Notes: generated from the sequence alone by a model not told the origin. Shown: positions 53,597 through 63,143, counted from the first letter of the stretch. The stretch is DNA of 64,000 nucleotides from Gilvibacter sp. SZ-19 (GCF_002163875.1 NZ_CP019333.1:2238864-2302863), one strand, 5' to 3'. Numbers and translations are program-made.

Positions 53597-56059
53597 ATGA
53601 GTAAAGAGTTCGAAATAGAATCCCCCGAATATAATTTTGACTTTAAGGGCCTGCTGGTTTCCTTATTGTCTAATTGGAAGCTTTTCTTAGTTTGCTTGGC
53701 TATTGCCTTTGGAGTTGCATATTATATCAATGTCCGCAAATTACCGGTCTACACTATGAGTAATATGATCTCCATTAAGGACGATCAGAATCCATTTTTT
53801 ACTACCAACACGAGCCTCACTTTTAACTGGGGAGGAACAACAGATAAAGTCAACACCGCCTTGATCATGTTGCGTTCCAGAACGCATAATGAAGAAGTAG
53901 TTGACAGCTTGCAATTCTACGTGAATTACTGGCGCGATGGAAAATATCAAAAAGAAGACGCCTACAAACAAACTCCCTTTGAGTTTGTGGCGGACACCTC
54001 TGAATTACAGATTATCAACTTGCCTTTGACCATCACGGTTAAAGATTCTACCACTTTTAATCTTTCCGTTGATTTTGAGGCACCTAGTTATCGACTTTTC
54101 CATTATGGCAGAAAGACTTCTCGCAGATGGACGCCCGATAAGCCCAGTTTTAGTGGTGATTTCAAGTTTGGAAAACCAGTTCTTTTACCCTTTCTGAATG
54201 GTAGTTTCACCTTTAAGAAATGGAGAGGACAACTCAACACGCCGTATTATTTGAGCTTTTCTAATTTCAATGGTGTTGTAAACCGATATAAGAGTATTAG
54301 TGTAATTACAGAGTCTGACGGTTCTTCTATTTTGATCATGCGTTTGAATGGTCCGAATAAAGCCAGACTGGTCGATTATCTAAATGCATCGTCTTTGATA
54401 TTACAAGAAAACCTCTTAGAACGAAAGAATCTCTTTGCGACCAAAACCATCGAATTCATTGATAAGAGCTTAAAAACGCAGATCGATGCACTTGGCGATG
54501 CCGAAACCAAGCTCAATGATTTTAAGGATGCCAACGCGATCTATGATCTAGATCAAGAAGGAGCCGAATTATCTCGATTGTTAAGAACCCTTGATGAACA
54601 AGTAGAAGGTTTTCAAAGACAATTGGATTATTACAACAAACTAGAGGAATACTTGCTTACGAGAAATGATTACGATGATGTCCCAGCTCCAACCGTTGCC
54701 GGGATCCAAGAAGGTGCCATAGCTGCCGGAGTGAATCGGATCATCGCTCTATCTGAGACTCGAAGTCGCTATCAATACTCCTTAAAAGAAGGTACGCCGA
54801 TCTTTGCGGAGCTAGACCGTAATATAGACGCAACCAAAACGGTGTTGCTTGAGAATATTAAATCCAGTAAGGCGCGAGTTAATGACGATATTGCTGTAGC
54901 GAGAAATAGAATAGCACGCAGCGAAGCCTCTATTAGAAAATTACCTAAGGAGCAACAGGAACTGCTAAAAATTCAGCGCGAATACAACCTTTCCTTAAGT
55001 ACATACAACCTGTTCCTCTCTAAGAAGAGTGAAGCTAACTTGGTAAAGGCTGCTAATATTAGCGACGTTTTAATGATCGATCCTGCCAAGGATACCGGTG
55101 GGGGCCAGATAGGACCAAACAACAGTTTGAATTATATACTCGCAGCTATCTTAGGCTTTTTCATTCCTTTCTTATTCGTTTTCGTTCGGTTCTTATTGAA
55201 CAATAGAATACAGCACGGACAGGATATAAAAAGACTATCTAATATTCCTATTCTTGGTGTTATCGGGAAGAGTTCCATTAGTGGGAATCTAGCGGTATTG
55301 GAACGTCCTAAATCAGCGATTGCTGAATCGTTTAGAGCAGTACGCTCCAGTTTGCAATTCATGTATAAAAAGCAAGGCGTTAGCGGAGCAAAAACGGTAC
55401 TTATCACCAGTTCTATCAGTGGAGAAGGAAAGACGTTTTGTTCTATCAATATAGCCTCTGTCTTCGCCTTGAGTAATAAGAAGACCATCCTGTTGGGCTT
55501 AGACCTACGCAAACCCAAGATCTTTGGAGATTTTGACATTAAGAACGATATAGGAGTAGTAAACTATTTGATCAAGGACGCAACGCTGGAAGAAGTAGTG
55601 CAAAATACTTCTATTCCGAATCTGCAGGTGATCACTTCCGGACCTGTGCCGCCAAACCCTTCTGAATTGCTTATGAATGAGCAAATGGACGAACTTATGG
55701 AACGGCTTAAAGAAGAATACGACTACATCATCTTGGACTCGCCTCCGCTCGGATTGGTAACAGATGCCATTCAATTGGTAAAGTATTCAGATGCGAATAT
55801 CTATGTGATCCGCCAGAATTATACGCAAAAAGGTATGTTGACCTTTATCAACGAGAAATACAATAGCGGAGAGGTTAAGAACATCAGTTTTGTACTAAAC
55901 TATTTCAAACAGAAATCGGGCTATGGTTATGGCTACGGCTACGGATATGGCTATGGTTATGGCTACGGTTATGGCGGATATGGTCAGGGCTATCACGAAT
56001 CCCCAGAGAAAAAATCCCTGCTGCAACGAATACGTGCCCTGTTCAAGGCGAAGAAGTAA
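53597..56059 (+). CDS. Wzc-type polysaccharide copolymerase and tyrosine kinase
   Basis: Inner-membrane BY-kinase of 820 residues controlling chain length and export. The N-terminal Wzz domain has a membrane helix (about 25-45, LFLVCLAIAFGVAYYI), a long periplasmic coiled coil (about 250-470) and a second helix (about 515-535, ILAAILGFFIPFLFVFV). The kinase has Walker A SISGEGKTFCSINIA, Walker A' LLGLDLRKPKIFGDF and Walker B YDYIILDSPPLGLVTD. The C-terminal tyrosine cluster, where such kinases autophosphorylate, is here an extended Tyr-Gly repeat with 11 tyrosines. Confidence 0.95.
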   Translation: MSKEFEIESPEYNFDFKGLLVSLLSNWKLFLVCLAIAFGVAYYINVRKLPVYTMSNMISIKDDQNPFFTTNTSLTFNWGGTTDKVNTALIMLRSRTHNEEVVDSLQFYVNYWRDGKYQKEDAYKQTPFEFVADTSELQIINLPLTITVKDSTTFNLSVDFEAPSYRLFHYGRKTSRRWTPDKPSFSGDFKFGKPVLLPFLNGSFTFKKWRGQLNTPYYLSFSNFNGVVNRYKSISVITESDGSSILIMRLNGPNKARLVDYLNASSLILQENLLERKNLFATKTIEFIDKSLKTQIDALGDAETKLNDFKDANAIYDLDQEGAELSRLLRTLDEQVEGFQRQLDYYNKLEEYLLTRNDYDDVPAPTVAGIQEGAIAAGVNRIIALSETRSRYQYSLKEGTPIFAELDRNIDATKTVLLENIKSSKARVNDDIAVARNRIARSEASIRKLPKEQQELLKIQREYNLSLSTYNLFLSKKSEANLVKAANISDVLMIDPAKDTGGGQIGPNNSLNYILAAILGFFIPFLFVFVRFLLNNRIQHGQDIKRLSNIPILGVIGKSSISGNLAVLERPKSAIAESFRAVRSSLQFMYKKQGVSGAKTVLITSSISGEGKTFCSINIASVFALSNKKTILLGLDLRKPKIFGDFDIKNDIGVVNYLIKDATLEEVVQNTSIPNLQVITSGPVPPNPSELLMNEQMDELMERLKEEYDYIILDSPPLGLVTDAIQLVKYSDANIYVIRQNYTQKGMLTFINEKYNSGEVKNISFVLNYFKQKSGYGYGYGYGYGYGYGYGYGGYGQGYHESPEKKSLLQRIRALFKAKK
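55922..55996 (+). repeat. Tyr-Gly coding hexanucleotide repeat
   Basis: Nine Tyr-Gly pairs in a row, then GYGQGY, encoded by TAT/TAC and GGT/GGC/GGA codons in varied order. The mixed codons show it is kept by selection but close enough in sequence to allow slippage by 6 bases, which would change tyrosine number without a frameshift. Confidence 0.9.
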
Positions 56060-56086
56060 AAAACTGCAGAAGAATTTAAATCTTTT

Positions 56087-57373
56087 ATGAAGCAACCTAC
56101 AACAATTGGTATTATTGGCCTTGGTTATGTCGGATTACCATTGGCTGTTGCGTTTTCAAAGAAATACAAGGTTGTTGGTTTCGATATCAATGCCACTCGT
56201 ATCAAGAATTTAAATGCAGGCCACGACAGTACTTTAGAAGTTTCCGATCAGGACTTGCAGACTGCTTTAACGCCAAACACCTCCAAAGGATTAGTACTGA
56301 CAGATAAGGCCTCAGATTTGGCAGCAGTTGGTTTTTACATTGTAACGGTACCAACCCCCATAGACGACAACAATCAACCAGACCTAACTCCTTTGATCAA
56401 AGCGAGTGAGACCTTGGGAGCTATCTTAAAGTCAGGCGATATAGTGGTTTATGAATCCACCGTATATCCGGGAGTTACCGAAGAGGTCTGCGTTCCTATT
56501 TTGGAACAAAAATCTGGCTTGACCTTTAACAAGGATTTCTTTGCCGGCTATTCGCCAGAGCGTATCAATCCAGGAGACAAAAAACATACGGTAACGCAAA
56601 TATTAAAGGTAACCTCTGGTTCCACACCAGAAGTAGCCAAACTCATCGATGAGGTCTACGGCTCCGTTATAGATGCAGGTACGCACTTAGCACCGAGCAT
56701 CAAGGTGGCCGAAGCTGCTAAAGTGATAGAGAATTCTCAGCGCGATATCAATATTGCCTTTGTAAACGAATTGTCTAAAATTTTCAGACTGCTAGATATC
56801 GATACCCAGGCGGTCTTAGAAGCTGCCGGAACCAAGTGGAATTTTTTAAAGTTTACTCCAGGACTGGTCGGCGGGCACTGTATAGGTGTAGATCCGTATT
56901 ATCTGGCGCAAAAAGCCATGGAGTCGGGCTACAACCCGGAGATCATCTTAGCAGGCAGACGCATGAACGACAGCATGGGGAATTATGTTGCTCAAGAGGT
57001 GATCAAGCTCATGCTAGCCAAAGAAGCCACCATAAAGGGGGGAAAGGCCTTGGTTATGGGTATTACTTTTAAAGAGAATTGCCCAGACACCAGAAATACG
57101 CGTGTAGTTGATGTAATTGCTGCGCTTAAGGAGTATCATTTAGAGGTCGATGTCTTTGATCCTTGGGCCAAACAAGAGCAGGTGACGGCAGAATACGGCC
57201 TCACTGTTAAAAATAACGAAGCAGAATTGGCAAGTCAATACGACTGTATAATCTTAGCGGTTGCTCATGATGCCTTTAAACAGATCGACATAAGTAAACT
57301 TAAAGGTGAAAAGAGCGTCGTTTTCGATGTAAAATCTTTCTTGCCAGAAACTGTAATTGACGGAAGACTCTAG
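56087..57373 (+). CDS. UDP-N-acetylhexosamine 6-dehydrogenase (WbpO/TviB-like)
   Basis: NAD-dependent enzyme that oxidises the C6 hydroxyl of a UDP-sugar to a carboxylate in two steps. The 428 residues show IGLGYVGLPLAVAFSKKYKV (NAD site), FIVTVPTPIDDNNQPDL-like block (YIVTVPTPIDDNNQPDL), YSPERINPGDKKHTVTQI, and the catalytic Cys in VGGHCIGVDPYYLAQKA. The pattern fits the UDP-GlcNAc/GalNAc dehydrogenase subgroup. It is followed by the epimerase, so the pair likely makes a UDP-hexosaminuronic acid. Confidence 0.93.
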   Translation: MKQPTTIGIIGLGYVGLPLAVAFSKKYKVVGFDINATRIKNLNAGHDSTLEVSDQDLQTALTPNTSKGLVLTDKASDLAAVGFYIVTVPTPIDDNNQPDLTPLIKASETLGAILKSGDIVVYESTVYPGVTEEVCVPILEQKSGLTFNKDFFAGYSPERINPGDKKHTVTQILKVTSGSTPEVAKLIDEVYGSVIDAGTHLAPSIKVAEAAKVIENSQRDINIAFVNELSKIFRLLDIDTQAVLEAAGTKWNFLKFTPGLVGGHCIGVDPYYLAQKAMESGYNPEIILAGRRMNDSMGNYVAQEVIKLMLAKEATIKGGKALVMGITFKENCPDTRNTRVVDVIAALKEYHLEVDVFDPWAKQEQVTAEYGLTVKNNEAELASQYDCIILAVAHDAFKQIDISKLKGEKSVVFDVKSFLPETVIDGRL

Positions 57374-57385
57374 CCATAAAAAAGT

Positions 57386-58360
57386 ATGACCTACCACAAA
57401 GAATCCTTAGCAAATCACAAATTTCTCATCACGGGAGGTGCCGGTTTTATCGGTAGTAATCTGGTGAAATATCTGTTAGATAATGGGGCTGGTCTGGTAC
57501 GGGTTTTAGATAACCTATCTAACGGCTATAAAGAAAATATCACTCCTTTTTTAGAGGCGCCGAATTTCGAATTTATAGAAGGAGACATTCGCGATCTAGA
57601 GACTTGTAAGCGCGCCATGGAAGGTATCGATTATGTCTCCCACCAGGCAGCGCTGGGGTCTGTGCCTCGTTCCATAAACGATCCGATAACCAGCAATTCC
57701 GTAAATGTGTCCGGATTCTTGAACATCTTAGTGGCCCAGAATCAATCGCCAACAGTTAAGCGATTGGTTTATGCTGCTAGTAGTTCTACCTACGGAGATA
57801 GCAAGGCCTTGCCCAAAGTAGAGGATCGCATTGGGAAACCTATTTCACCTTACGCGGTGACCAAATTGGTCAATGAGATCTATGCTGATGTATTTTATAA
57901 GACCTACGGCACTGCGACCATTGGCTTGCGTTATTTTAACGTTTTTGGACCCAATCAAAGCCCTAATGGGGCTTATGCGGCGGTGATCCCTTTGTTTATG
58001 AATGCCATTAAACAAGGAGAAGCTCCTACCATACACGGCGATGGCAGTCAAACGCGAGATTTCACCTTTGTTCAGAATGCCGTAGAGGCGAATATTCGCA
58101 GCTTTTTCGCTCCGCAGACCGCTGTTAATGAAGTATACAATATTGCTTTTGGAGAACGAATCAGCATTTTGGATTTGTGGAATAACTTGGTTGAACTCTC
58201 TGGAACAGCTGTTAAACCAGAATTTGGACTCAGCCGACGCGGCGATGTAAAAGACTCTCTGGCAGATATTAGCAAAGCGAAAAGACTGTTAGGGTATGAT
58301 CCGCAGTATTCTGTAAAACAAGGACTTGCCTTGACTTGGAAATTCTTTAATAGCAATTAA
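57386..58360 (+). CDS. UDP-N-acetylhexosamine C4-epimerase (WbpP/TviC-like)
   Basis: Extended SDR of 324 residues. NAD site LITGGAGFIGSNLVKYLLD, long VSHQAALGSVPRSINDPITS of the WbpP group, catalytic Ser-Tyr-Lys in AASSSTYGDS and SPYAVTKLVNE, and GDGSQTRDFTFVQNAVEAN. With the dehydrogenase 12 bases upstream it corresponds to the Vi/O6-antigen pathway pair giving UDP-GalNAcA. The stop overlaps the permease start by one base. Confidence 0.93.
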   Translation: MTYHKESLANHKFLITGGAGFIGSNLVKYLLDNGAGLVRVLDNLSNGYKENITPFLEAPNFEFIEGDIRDLETCKRAMEGIDYVSHQAALGSVPRSINDPITSNSVNVSGFLNILVAQNQSPTVKRLVYAASSSTYGDSKALPKVEDRIGKPISPYAVTKLVNEIYADVFYKTYGTATIGLRYFNVFGPNQSPNGAYAAVIPLFMNAIKQGEAPTIHGDGSQTRDFTFVQNAVEANIRSFFAPQTAVNEVYNIAFGERISILDLWNNLVELSGTAVKPEFGLSRRGDVKDSLADISKAKRLLGYDPQYSVKQGLALTWKFFNSN

Positions 58361-59220
58361 TGGAAGAAAAGTGGCTCTATACCATAAGTGCTAAACGTAG
58401 CAATTGGTCGTTGAATCTCTTAGAGATTTGGCGGTATAGAGACCTGCTGATGCTCTTTGTTAAACGCGATCTGGTTACCGTTTACAAACAGACCATTCTT
58501 GGACCTCTTTGGTATTTTATTCAGCCCTTGCTCACCTCGGTGATCTTTACATTGATCTTCAATAATATTGCCGCTATAGATACAGGCATAGTCCCTGCAT
58601 TCTTGTTCAATTTAGCCGGAATCACTTTGTGGAATTATTTCAAAGTGTGTCTTACGGGTACAAGTAATACATTCAAGCAGAACGCAGCTATTTTCGGTAA
58701 GGTATATTTCCCGAGGTTTATTGTTCCGCTTTCTAAGGTCCTATCTAATCTAGTGAAACTGCTAATTCAAATGTTTATACTAGCAGGCTTTTACGTTTAT
58801 TTCGTTGTGGTAGAGGACAGAGCACTCAGTCCAGACGCTCATATGTTGTTGCTGCCCGTTTATATAGCCTTAATGGCGATCTACGGCTTGGGTATGGGTA
58901 TGATCTTATCAACCATGACCACCAAGTACCGAGACCTTTCCATACTGCTGAGTTTTATTGTTCAACTGCTGATGTATGTTTCGGCAGTTCCTTATCCGAT
59001 AGGTCAACTAAAGGCAAAAGTACCTGAGTACAGTTGGATAGTGGATTACAATCCGCTAGCACAACTTATAGAAGGGTTTCGTTTTGCTTTATTTAATGCG
59101 GAGGGCTTAGAATTCAGCTGGACGAATCTACTTATAACTGCTGTTGTTGGCCTTTTACTTTTTATATTGGGATTGGCCTTGTTCAACAGAACAGAAAAGA
59201 ATTTTATCGATACGGTCTAA
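58360..59220 (+). CDS. ABC polysaccharide exporter permease, Wzm-like
   Basis: ABC-2 permease of 286 residues with six membrane helices, moving lipid-linked polysaccharide or teichoic-type polymer across the inner membrane. FVKRDLVTVYKQTILGPLWY at the N-terminal amphipathic region and LSTMTTKYRDLSILLSFIVQ are family landmarks. It overlaps both neighbours by one base (TAATG), so translation is tightly coupled with the ATPase. Together with the Wzc gene this mixes exporter types in one locus. Confidence 0.93.
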   Translation: MEEKWLYTISAKRSNWSLNLLEIWRYRDLLMLFVKRDLVTVYKQTILGPLWYFIQPLLTSVIFTLIFNNIAAIDTGIVPAFLFNLAGITLWNYFKVCLTGTSNTFKQNAAIFGKVYFPRFIVPLSKVLSNLVKLLIQMFILAGFYVYFVVVEDRALSPDAHMLLLPVYIALMAIYGLGMGMILSTMTTKYRDLSILLSFIVQLLMYVSAVPYPIGQLKAKVPEYSWIVDYNPLAQLIEGFRFALFNAEGLEFSWTNLLITAVVGLLLFILGLALFNRTEKNFIDTV

Positions 59221-60518
59221 TGAAGGAAACGATCTTAAAAGTGGAAGAACTGTCTAAACAATACCGCCTCGGCTTGGTCGGTACCGGTTCGCTTGTCCAC
59301 GATTTAAATCGATTCTGGCATCGCATACGTGGAAAAGAAGACCCGTACTTGCAAATTGGTAGTGTTAACGACAGAAGCAGCGCGGCTACCGGAGACTATG
59401 TCTGGGCCCTGCGGGATATTAATTTCGAAGTCAAGAAGGGAGAAGTTCTGGGGATCATTGGTCAGAACGGAGCCGGTAAGTCCACCTTATTAAAGCTCTT
59501 ATCTCGCGTAACTTCGCCAACTACCGGGGCAATAAAAAGTAGAGGGCGTATCGCTTCACTGCTAGAAGTAGGAACCGGATTTCATCCGGAGTTAACAGGG
59601 CGAGAAAATATTTATTTAAACGGAGCTATTTTAGGAATGACCAAAGCCGAAATTGCTTCTAAAATAGATCAGATCATTAGTTTTTCTGGTTGTGAGATGT
59701 ACATTGATACACCGGTAAAGCGCTACAGCAGTGGAATGACCGTTCGTTTGGCATTTGCAGTTGCTGCTCATTTAGAACCAGATATTTTGGTGGTCGATGA
59801 GGTTCTGGCCGTAGGTGATGCCGAGTTTCAGAAAAAGGCCATCGGTAAAATGCAAGAGATCTCAAGCGGCGATGGAAGAACTGTGCTGTTTGTGAGTCAT
59901 AATATGGGGAGTGTTAAAAGCTTATGTAATAGTGTAATTGTTATATCTAATGGAGTAATCTCCTTCAAGGGTGACGTAGATCAGGGAATTGCTTTTTATT
60001 TAAGTGAAAATAACCTTAGTGGAGTAAAGAATGTATATTTGCCTCAAGCGAATGAAGATAAAGCCATATCTGGTGTCCGTTTGATATCGGCGAAAATAAC
60101 TTCTTTTGGACAAAAAGATGATGCTCCCATAGCAATGGATCATCAGATTTTAATGTGTTGTTTGTTAGAGGTTGATAATCCTTCTAGAGATGTGAGTTGT
60201 ATTTTTCAATTTAAAGATATTGATGGCAAGATATTATTTGTTTCAAGTAGCCATTGGGCGGAAAGTGTTGATACTTTATATCAAAATTCTAGGGCAATTA
60301 TTAAACTAGAAGGGATAATCCCGGGAGATTTTTTTAACGAAGGCGAGTTCACGGTGAATGTTATTGTTGCTGAAAATCAAAACCAAACACTTTTTTCAAG
60401 GAGTGATATTTTAATCTTTAATGTAAATCCAAAAACTAAGCATTTAGGCTCCATGATGGTGAAATCTAAAGGGCCTCTAAAACCCAGTTTTAAATGGCAT
60501 AAATCAATTATAGAATGA
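59220..60518 (+). CDS. ABC polysaccharide exporter ATPase with carbohydrate-binding tail, Wzt-like
   Basis: ATPase of 432 residues. The nucleotide-binding domain (about 1-245) has Walker A GIIGQNGAGKSTLLKL, signature YSSGMTVRLAFAVAAHLE and Walker B ILVVDEVLAVGD. The C-terminal part (about 265-432) is the Wzt-C beta-sandwich that recognises the polymer's end group. Hand counts show G+C falling from 57/120 bases (59761-59880) to 121/360 (59881-60240), right after the ATPase motifs; the tail therefore looks exchanged together with the following genes. Confidence 0.93.
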   Translation: MKETILKVEELSKQYRLGLVGTGSLVHDLNRFWHRIRGKEDPYLQIGSVNDRSSAATGDYVWALRDINFEVKKGEVLGIIGQNGAGKSTLLKLLSRVTSPTTGAIKSRGRIASLLEVGTGFHPELTGRENIYLNGAILGMTKAEIASKIDQIISFSGCEMYIDTPVKRYSSGMTVRLAFAVAAHLEPDILVVDEVLAVGDAEFQKKAIGKMQEISSGDGRTVLFVSHNMGSVKSLCNSVIVISNGVISFKGDVDQGIAFYLSENNLSGVKNVYLPQANEDKAISGVRLISAKITSFGQKDDAPIAMDHQILMCCLLEVDNPSRDVSCIFQFKDIDGKILFVSSSHWAESVDTLYQNSRAIIKLEGIIPGDFFNEGEFTVNVIVAENQNQTLFSRSDILIFNVNPKTKHLGSMMVKSKGPLKPSFKWHKSIIE

Positions 60519-61576
60519 TCAACGTCACCAAGACATTTTTACCGCCACAAGCTGAGTATTTTGCAATTTTAGAGCGTGTATGGTCTAATGCCTGGATTAC
60601 TAACAGAGGACCTTTAGTTCAGGAACTAGAATCTGTATTACAGCAAAGACTAACCAGTCGGGAGCTTGTTCTTATGGCAAACGGAACTTTGCCATTGCAG
60701 ATAGCCATTAAATCCTTAGATCTTAAAGGAGAAATTATTACAACCCCATTTAGTTATATTGCTACAACATCTAGTATTTTATGGGAAGGATGTTGTCCAG
60801 TTTTTGTTGATATTGACCCCAATTATTTAACTATTAATGAGAATTTAATTGAAGCCGCTATAACAACCAAAACTACCGCAATTTTGGCCACGCATGTATA
60901 CGGTAACCCTTGCCATGTTGAGTCCATTTCTAAACTGTCAAAAAAATACAATCTTAAGGTTATATACGATGCTGCTCACTGCTTTGGAGTAGAATATAAA
61001 GGTCAGTCTATTTTTAATTATGGCGATATAAGTACCTGTAGTTTTCATGCAACTAAATTGTTTCATACAGGTGAAGGTGGCGGATTGTTTTGTTCTAAAG
61101 ATTTAAGGAAAAATATCTTTGATAGGCATAATTTTGGGCATGATAAGCCAGGTACATTCAGTAGAATCGGGATTAATGCTAAAATGAGTGAATTACAAGC
61201 TGCACTGGGTCTTGCAGTTTTGCCTTATTTAGGTGAATTAGTGTGGGCGAGAAAACAACGCGTCGAAGTATATAATCAAGCATTAAAAAAAGGGCGGAGG
61301 CTTTCTATAAGAGCGAGTACAAAGTGGAATTATAGTTATTACCCATTAATCTTAGAAAGCGAAGAAATGGTTAAGCAGCTAATTGATATTGCAATAGCTG
61401 AAGGTATTAATTTGCGCAGGTATTTTTATCCAAGTTTAAATATGTTACCCTTTGTAGATTACAAAGCCATGCCCCAGGCAGAGCGAATCGCAAAAACTGT
61501 GGTTTGTTTGCCTCTTTACCATGATTTAGCGTTGAAGGATCAGTATAAGGTTATAGAAATCATTAATAACTTGTAA
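60515..61576 (+). CDS. DegT/DnrJ/EryC1 aminotransferase
   Basis: PLP-dependent sugar aminotransferase of 353 residues, adding an amino group to a keto-sugar nucleotide. Family signs are TPFSYIATTSSILWEGCCPV, VIYDAAHCFGVEYKG with the PLP aspartate, and the PLP lysine in STCSFHATKLFHTGEGGGLF. It overlaps the Wzt gene by 4 bases. Composition is A+T-rich like the following genes. It implies that the polymer or its cap contains an amino sugar not made by the upstream dehydrogenase and epimerase. Confidence 0.92.
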   Translation: MINVTKTFLPPQAEYFAILERVWSNAWITNRGPLVQELESVLQQRLTSRELVLMANGTLPLQIAIKSLDLKGEIITTPFSYIATTSSILWEGCCPVFVDIDPNYLTINENLIEAAITTKTTAILATHVYGNPCHVESISKLSKKYNLKVIYDAAHCFGVEYKGQSIFNYGDISTCSFHATKLFHTGEGGGLFCSKDLRKNIFDRHNFGHDKPGTFSRIGINAKMSELQAALGLAVLPYLGELVWARKQRVEVYNQALKKGRRLSIRASTKWNYSYYPLILESEEMVKQLIDIAIAEGINLRRYFYPSLNMLPFVDYKAMPQAERIAKTVVCLPLYHDLALKDQYKVIEIINNL

Positions 61577-61579
61577 ACT

Positions 61580-62446
61580 TTGAAGCCAACATTGCCTGTT
61601 TTTATTATCGGAAACCCAAGATCTGGAACGTCATTACTCCGATTGATGCTAACCAGTCATCCAGATGTGATCATTCCTCCAGAATCACATTTTTTTTTGT
61701 GGTTAGAGGAAAGATATTGTCATGGAATAACTCAGACAAACAAATTAGATTTTATTGAAGACCTGTACAAAGCTACCAAGTTTGAAACATGGGAGATAGA
61801 CAAGGAGTCGGTTTTATCATTATTAAATGTTAATTACATCTCTTATTCAGAAATCATTAAAAATATCTACATGCTCTATGGCCAAAATCACAATAAGGTA
61901 AACCTGAAGTATTGGGGTGATAAAAACAAACTTTGGAAGCAGAAACTGCCGAAAATATTAAAGTATTTTCCTAATACTCGCTTTATTCATATTGTTAGAG
62001 ATGGTCGAGATGTGGCATGCTCTTTTAGATCATTAGTTGAATTGTCATTAAATTCAATATATGCCCCAGTTCTACCCACAGAAATTACGGAGATCGCTGA
62101 ACGATGGCGTACTAATTTACTGGCAATTAACACTTTTTTAGATGGTGTCAACCCTCTTTACAAACTTACAATAAGATTTGAAGATTTGATTATCGACCCC
62201 GTAAATACTTTAATGGTTATTATGGAGTTCCTAATGCTTGAATTTGATCAATCTATGTTGGACTTTTCAGAAGAAAACAGAAAGCATGGTTATGAACCTA
62301 ATGAATTTATGAGTTGGAAGCTAAAATTAAATTCTAAGTTAGATACTTCTAATATAGGTAAGTACAAGCAGTTACTTACCTTATCAGAAATAAATTACTT
62401 TGAGTCAATTAACAATAAATGGTTGACAAAATATGGTTATGAATAG
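61580..62446 (+). CDS. Sulfotransferase family protein
   Basis: Transfers sulfate from PAPS to a sugar or other acceptor, 288 residues. The 5'-phosphosulfate loop VFIIGNPRSGTSLLRLML is near residue 6 and the 3'-phosphate block RFIHIVRDGRDVACSFRS is near 135. The TTG at 61580 is chosen as the start because it gives the usual short lead to the PAPS loop and no ATG exists before it. It follows the aminotransferase after 3 bases and overlaps the methyltransferase gene by 14. It suggests a sulfated polysaccharide, as in other marine bacteria. Confidence 0.9.
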   Translation: MKPTLPVFIIGNPRSGTSLLRLMLTSHPDVIIPPESHFFLWLEERYCHGITQTNKLDFIEDLYKATKFETWEIDKESVLSLLNVNYISYSEIIKNIYMLYGQNHNKVNLKYWGDKNKLWKQKLPKILKYFPNTRFIHIVRDGRDVACSFRSLVELSLNSIYAPVLPTEITEIAERWRTNLLAINTFLDGVNPLYKLTIRFEDLIIDPVNTLMVIMEFLMLEFDQSMLDFSEENRKHGYEPNEFMSWKLKLNSKLDTSNIGKYKQLLTLSEINYFESINNKWLTKYGYE

Positions 62447-63134
62447 TAAGTCATATTACAATGCTATAGCTAAAAATTATTCGAAATTAGCCCGTAAGCG
62501 TTTAAAATATTTAATGGCTGTTGAGGCTATCATCACTAAATCTCAAAACATTGATAGTTATTTAGATATTGGTTGTGGAGATGGAAAACGAAGTTTGCGT
62601 ATTATAGACCAACTTAAGCCTAGAAAGGTTGTTTTATTGGATGAAAGCGATCAGATGCTTCAAAATATTAACGCCTCTCAATTAGGGGTTATTGAAGTAA
62701 AGGTTGGTAATTATTTAAGTCAACCTATAGAGACAAAATTCGATTTAATTACCTGTTTATGGAATGTTTTTGGACACCTAGAATCAAAGGAGATAAAGTT
62801 GTTATTTTTAGAAAAGATACATAACAGTCTTACAGAAAGCGGAATTCTTTTTTTAGACATAAACAACCGCTATAATTTAAAAAGTTATGGAATAAAGGCT
62901 GTATTCCAAAATATATTTAAGGATTTTACGGGTAAGCAAAATGCAGGTTACTATAGCTTAAACGCTGGGACTGATATTTCTTCACAAGTTTATATTCACA
63001 ATCCATTTGAGATGGATAAATTATTAAAAAGGGCCGGATTTAGCAAGGTTAAAAAGTATTATATTGATTATGATACCGGTGAAGAAAAATCAACTTTTTT
63101 AGAGGGACAGATTTTATATCGTGCAGATTATTAG
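62433..63134 (+). CDS. Class I SAM-dependent methyltransferase
   Basis: A 233-residue methyltransferase. The SAM motif DSYLDIGCGDGKRSLRI is near residue 45, followed by KVVLLDESDQMLQNI, LITCLWNVFGHLES and SGILFLDINNRYNL. It might cap or decorate the polysaccharide, which is inferred from the location only. ATG 62433 is followed in frame by another ATG at 62439; either may be used. It lies 9 bases before the next gene. Confidence 0.88.
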   Translation: MVMNSKSYYNAIAKNYSKLARKRLKYLMAVEAIITKSQNIDSYLDIGCGDGKRSLRIIDQLKPRKVVLLDESDQMLQNINASQLGVIEVKVGNYLSQPIETKFDLITCLWNVFGHLESKEIKLLFLEKIHNSLTESGILFLDINNRYNLKSYGIKAVFQNIFKDFTGKQNAGYYSLNAGTDISSQVYIHNPFEMDKLLKRAGFSKVKKYYIDYDTGEEKSTFLEGQILYRADY

Positions 63135-63143
63135 AGTAAATCG

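Noticed and set aside
55919-55996. Short tandem repeats resembling a CRISPR-like array
   Set aside because: No spacers; the units are codons for Tyr-Gly in the kinase tail.
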